In this document: positions 61,687-64,000 of the stretch, piece by piece | Position numbering within the stretch: position 1 is the first letter of the stretch | How the letters are laid out: the number at the start of each line of letters is the position of its first letter | Assembly (NCBI GenBank): GCA_964035575.1 | Contig: OZ037865.1 | Span: forward strand, 620,001 to 684,000 | Direction: 5' to 3' | Source: Rhynchopus sp. YZ270_cl-10 | Lineage: Eukaryota; Euglenozoa; Diplonemea; Diplonemida; Diplonemidae | Length of the DNA: 64,000 nucleotides | The notes under the pieces: generated by a model | Told to the model about the DNA's origin: nothing | Database searches by the model: none | What the model saw: the letters and a program-made list of their open reading frames with translations, nothing else | Made by a program: the position numbers and the translations under genes

Positions 61687-63231
61687 CTACTCCATCTTGG
61701 TCACCGCCTCGCGCAGCTGCTGGTGCAAAGTTTTAACGAGGTCGGCGTGCTCAGGGTAGCCCGCAAGGCTCACGCTGTAAGCAGCGGAGTCAAAGTCCGT
61801 GCCTGTGTCGCCACGAAGGTCGTACAGCTCCTGACCGTTCGGGTAGTCCCAGGAGGCGTTCAGAAGGTGCTCGGTGGTGTTGTCCCACGACACCCATGTG
61901 GTGTAGCGCCACTCAGATGTGCGCATCGTGTACCCCATGTAGTTGAAGTCGGTCGAGTTGAGTGGTGTCTGGCCGCACGCCCCCAACGCGCATTGCACAG
62001 TGCGTCCAGGTGAACGCATGTAGCATCCACAGCGGCCAATCTGAGAGTACGCCACCTTGGTGTCGAACGCTGTCGTCGAAGGGTTCTCAAAGACAGACGC
62101 AACAGACTGACCCTGCACTGAGCTCTGGATCTTGTTTGCAGGAAGCCCAGCCAGGTCGGCAACAGTTTTGTACAGGTCAATCAACTCCATTCTCACGTCG
62201 GTCTTCTTCCCAACAGAGTTCTGCTTCCACGGGACACGGATGATCATTGGGATGTGAGTCGAAAGCTCGTCGTTCGTCTTCTTCGACCATTCGTTCTGCT
62301 CACCGAGCATCCAGCCGTGGTCGGCATGGAAGATTGTGATGGTGTTGTTCTCAACACCCAGCTCCGCAAGCTTGTCGAGTGCCATCCCAAGCATGTGGTC
62401 TGCGTAGGTCACTGCTGCGTAGTACCAGCGGCGGTAGATCACGGAACGGTCAGCAGGGACAGGGCACACTGCACAGATGTGGGCCGGGTCGGTGATGGCG
62501 TCCGAGCTGTTGTCCCAGTTGCCGGACATGAAGGGAACGTTCTCGGCTGCCAACGGGAACTTCGGTGGCTGCACAGCGTCACCTGGGTACAGCTCGTCTC
62601 CGTAGAAGCCGACAGGCATTCTCCACGATGTGTGAGGCCTGTGGACACCAATGGACACCCACCAAGGCTTCCCAGAGGCATGTGCAAGGTCAAGTCTCTT
62701 CAGGCCTTCCGACAGAATGACGTCGTCATCCGTGTATGTCACCTCAGATGAGTTCGTGATTCCGCAGAACACGTGCTTGTCGATCGGTGCCGGAGGAACT
62801 GTGTCGCCGCTCTTGCAGTTGATCCACTTGCTCTGGTTCGAAGGGTACGTCCACGACTCAGGGTCGTCCATCTTGTCGTGGTACACCTTCCCAGCGGCAG
62901 ACGTGAAGTACCCGTTGTCCTTGAAGAACTGTGGCATCGTCACCCAGTCCTCACCACCTGGTGCCTGTCTGAAGGTTGAGAGGAAGTTAAGTGCGCGTGT
63001 CCTGTCGGGACGTCTTCCACTCATGAAGGAGTTACGCGACGGTGCGCAGTACGCAAAGTTCGTGTACGCATGCGAGAACAGCGTGCCCTGTGCAGCAAGC
63101 TTGTCGAGGTTCGGTGTCTTCATCTGCTTCTGGTCGTAGCACCCCAGCTGCGGCCGCATGTCGTCTGCAACCAAATGCAGCACATTCGGCATCACTGCCG
63201 CCACACTCAGCGTTGACATCAGCGACAACAT
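61687..63231 (-). CDS. Sulfatase, iduronate-2-sulfatase type (copy 3)
   Basis: 514 residues with the same catalytic set (Cys62 motif YCAPSRNSF). It is the most diverged copy in the middle: NQSKWINCKSGDTVPPAPID replaces the NQTAW patch, SSEVTYTDDDVILSEG replaces the ASVQQYTDEDLALYEG stretch, and the CXXCXVPADRSV segment and loop CGCYMRSPGRTVQC differ. Long blocks on each side are nearly identical to copies 1 and 2. Start at 63231 by alignment; the frame is open 86 codons further up, but that part is unrelated to the paralogues and includes a Lys/Arg-rich run from a (CTTTTT)n microsatellite. Confidence 0.93.
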   Translation of the reverse strand: MLSLMSTLSVAAVMPNVLHLVADDMRPQLGCYDQKQMKTPNLDKLAAQGTLFSHAYTNFAYCAPSRNSFMSGRRPDRTRALNFLSTFRQAPGGEDWVTMPQFFKDNGYFTSAAGKVYHDKMDDPESWTYPSNQSKWINCKSGDTVPPAPIDKHVFCGITNSSEVTYTDDDVILSEGLKRLDLAHASGKPWWVSIGVHRPHTSWRMPVGFYGDELYPGDAVQPPKFPLAAENVPFMSGNWDNSSDAITDPAHICAVCPVPADRSVIYRRWYYAAVTYADHMLGMALDKLAELGVENNTITIFHADHGWMLGEQNEWSKKTNDELSTHIPMIIRVPWKQNSVGKKTDVRMELIDLYKTVADLAGLPANKIQSSVQGQSVASVFENPSTTAFDTKVAYSQIGRCGCYMRSPGRTVQCALGACGQTPLNSTDFNYMGYTMRTSEWRYTTWVSWDNTTEHLLNASWDYPNGQELYDLRGDTGTDFDSAAYSVSLAGYPEHADLVKTLHQQLREAVTKME

Positions 63232-64000
63232 TTTCGTTAGTATATCCTGAAGAGAGGGTTGCGAATTGTTCATGGGATGGGGGTACGGGCAAAAGGCCAT
63301 TTCTCTTTTTCTTTTTCTTTTTCTTTTTCTACGGTTTATTCCTATGACACAACCACACAACACCGCCTCTCTAGGCAACGGGCTTCCATCACAAAACACC
63401 CACCCTGGTTTGGTGAATGATGTCTTTGCCAACTCTTTTTTGACTGCCCCCTGAGTATTTAATCCCATTTTTGCCTTGTTGTGGGTCAAGGGAATCTCGG
63501 ACTTTTGTCAGTACAGTAAAGTACAGCACACCACCACACACCCCGCCCCGCCTCCCCCGCATCACCCACAAAAAAAAAAACAAAACAAAAAGCTTGAGAA
63601 AACATCCAGCATCATTGAAGAGGCTGCTTGCCGCTGAAACGGATTGGCTATTGCTTGCTATTGTCTTTGACATTTCCCCCACACAGATTTCCCCCACAAT
63701 TCGTGTACCACAGGATCTACCCATCCTGATTGCGCTAAGGCATTGAGGTTGCACCGCACGATAGCGGAGAAAATAAGAAGGATTTGGATAATCCTAACTT
63801 TATAAGATAAACGTGAAGAATGGTGTCCCATCAACCTACACCTCCAGAAACAAAAAAGAAAAAAAACAATGGAACAAATGAAAACAATACGTGATAGGGT
63901 ATTTAAACCCCTTTTCTAACGAAAAAAAAAAAAGCGAACGTCGCAGAAAAAAAACCCCCCCCTCTCTCCCGTGCCCCTACGCACCTCGATATAATTCACG
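63232..64000. other. 5' flank of sulfatase 3
   Basis: (CTTTTT)n run at 63301-63330, A-rich tracts, and a weak hairpin-element relative near 63797-63830 (TTTATAAGATAAACGTGAAG). No gene seen. Confidence 0.5.

Noticed and set aside
55911-63139. Plus-strand frames of up to 172 residues repeated at the three sulfatases
   Set aside because: They mirror the conserved blocks of the sulfatase genes on the other strand.
18088-64000. Assignment to kinetoplastids or diplonemids from one-directional intronless genes
   Set aside because: Only six or seven host genes are seen, possible introns exist, and no spliced-leader sequence was recognised.

Overview
This is a eukaryotic window, most likely from a microbial eukaryote (protist or alga). 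Evidence: a 3,823-residue BEACH/WD40 protein of the neurobeachin/SPIRRIG type, sulfatases of the iduronate-2-sulfatase type, a BspA-like leucine-rich-repeat protein, and hAT DNA transposons with 8-bp target duplications. The recognisable host genes are single uninterrupted reading frames ending in standard stops, and all lie on the minus strand. I cannot fix the lineage from sequence alone. I see no rRNA, tRNA, CRISPR, retrotransposon or virus-like element.

Left part (1-18,010) is almost entirely repeats. Foldback (inverted-repeat) elements stand shoulder to shoulder, and nearly every junction is one TA dinucleotide inside a CCCCTAGGGG-like palindrome. Long elements capped TA-GGGG...CCCC-TA (about 2684-4086, 5115-5901, 6883-7922, 10142-12442, 16749-17942) alternate with elements capped TA-GGCATA...TATGCC-TA (4089-5099, 5904-6880, 7925-10120, 12445-12663, 15719-16746). 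Each family in the second class fills its arms with its own short motif. Several carry large 5-, 8- or 9-bp satellites. A composite element (12761-18007) holds three others nested inside it.

Middle part (18,010-38,200) mixes decayed host sequence with transposons. It has a truncated minus-strand exon (18088-18537), the ubiquitin-like/LRR gene (19236-20387), four bounded hAT-type elements with TSDs (21026-22246, 24188-24949, 32582-33412, 37306-38165; a fifth, 10669-11823, lies in the left part), a large hAT-like transposase fused to a USP-like domain (27888-31592), and a 3.4-kb TA-flanked element (33417-36824) that split the target duplication of its hAT neighbour.

Right part (38,600-64,000) is gene territory, all on the minus strand: the 11.5-kb BEACH gene, a zinc-binding hypothetical gene, a secreted-type histidine phosphatase, then three tandem sulfatases. 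One more foldback element with a 9-bp satellite (52766-54532) separates the phosphatase from the sulfatases. The gaps between genes hold small recurring modules, including a conserved hairpin.

The host genes do not form an obvious pathway. The three sulfatases are a recent tandem family. The BEACH protein would act in membrane traffic, and the phosphatase and sulfatases probably in the secretory route or lysosome-like compartments.
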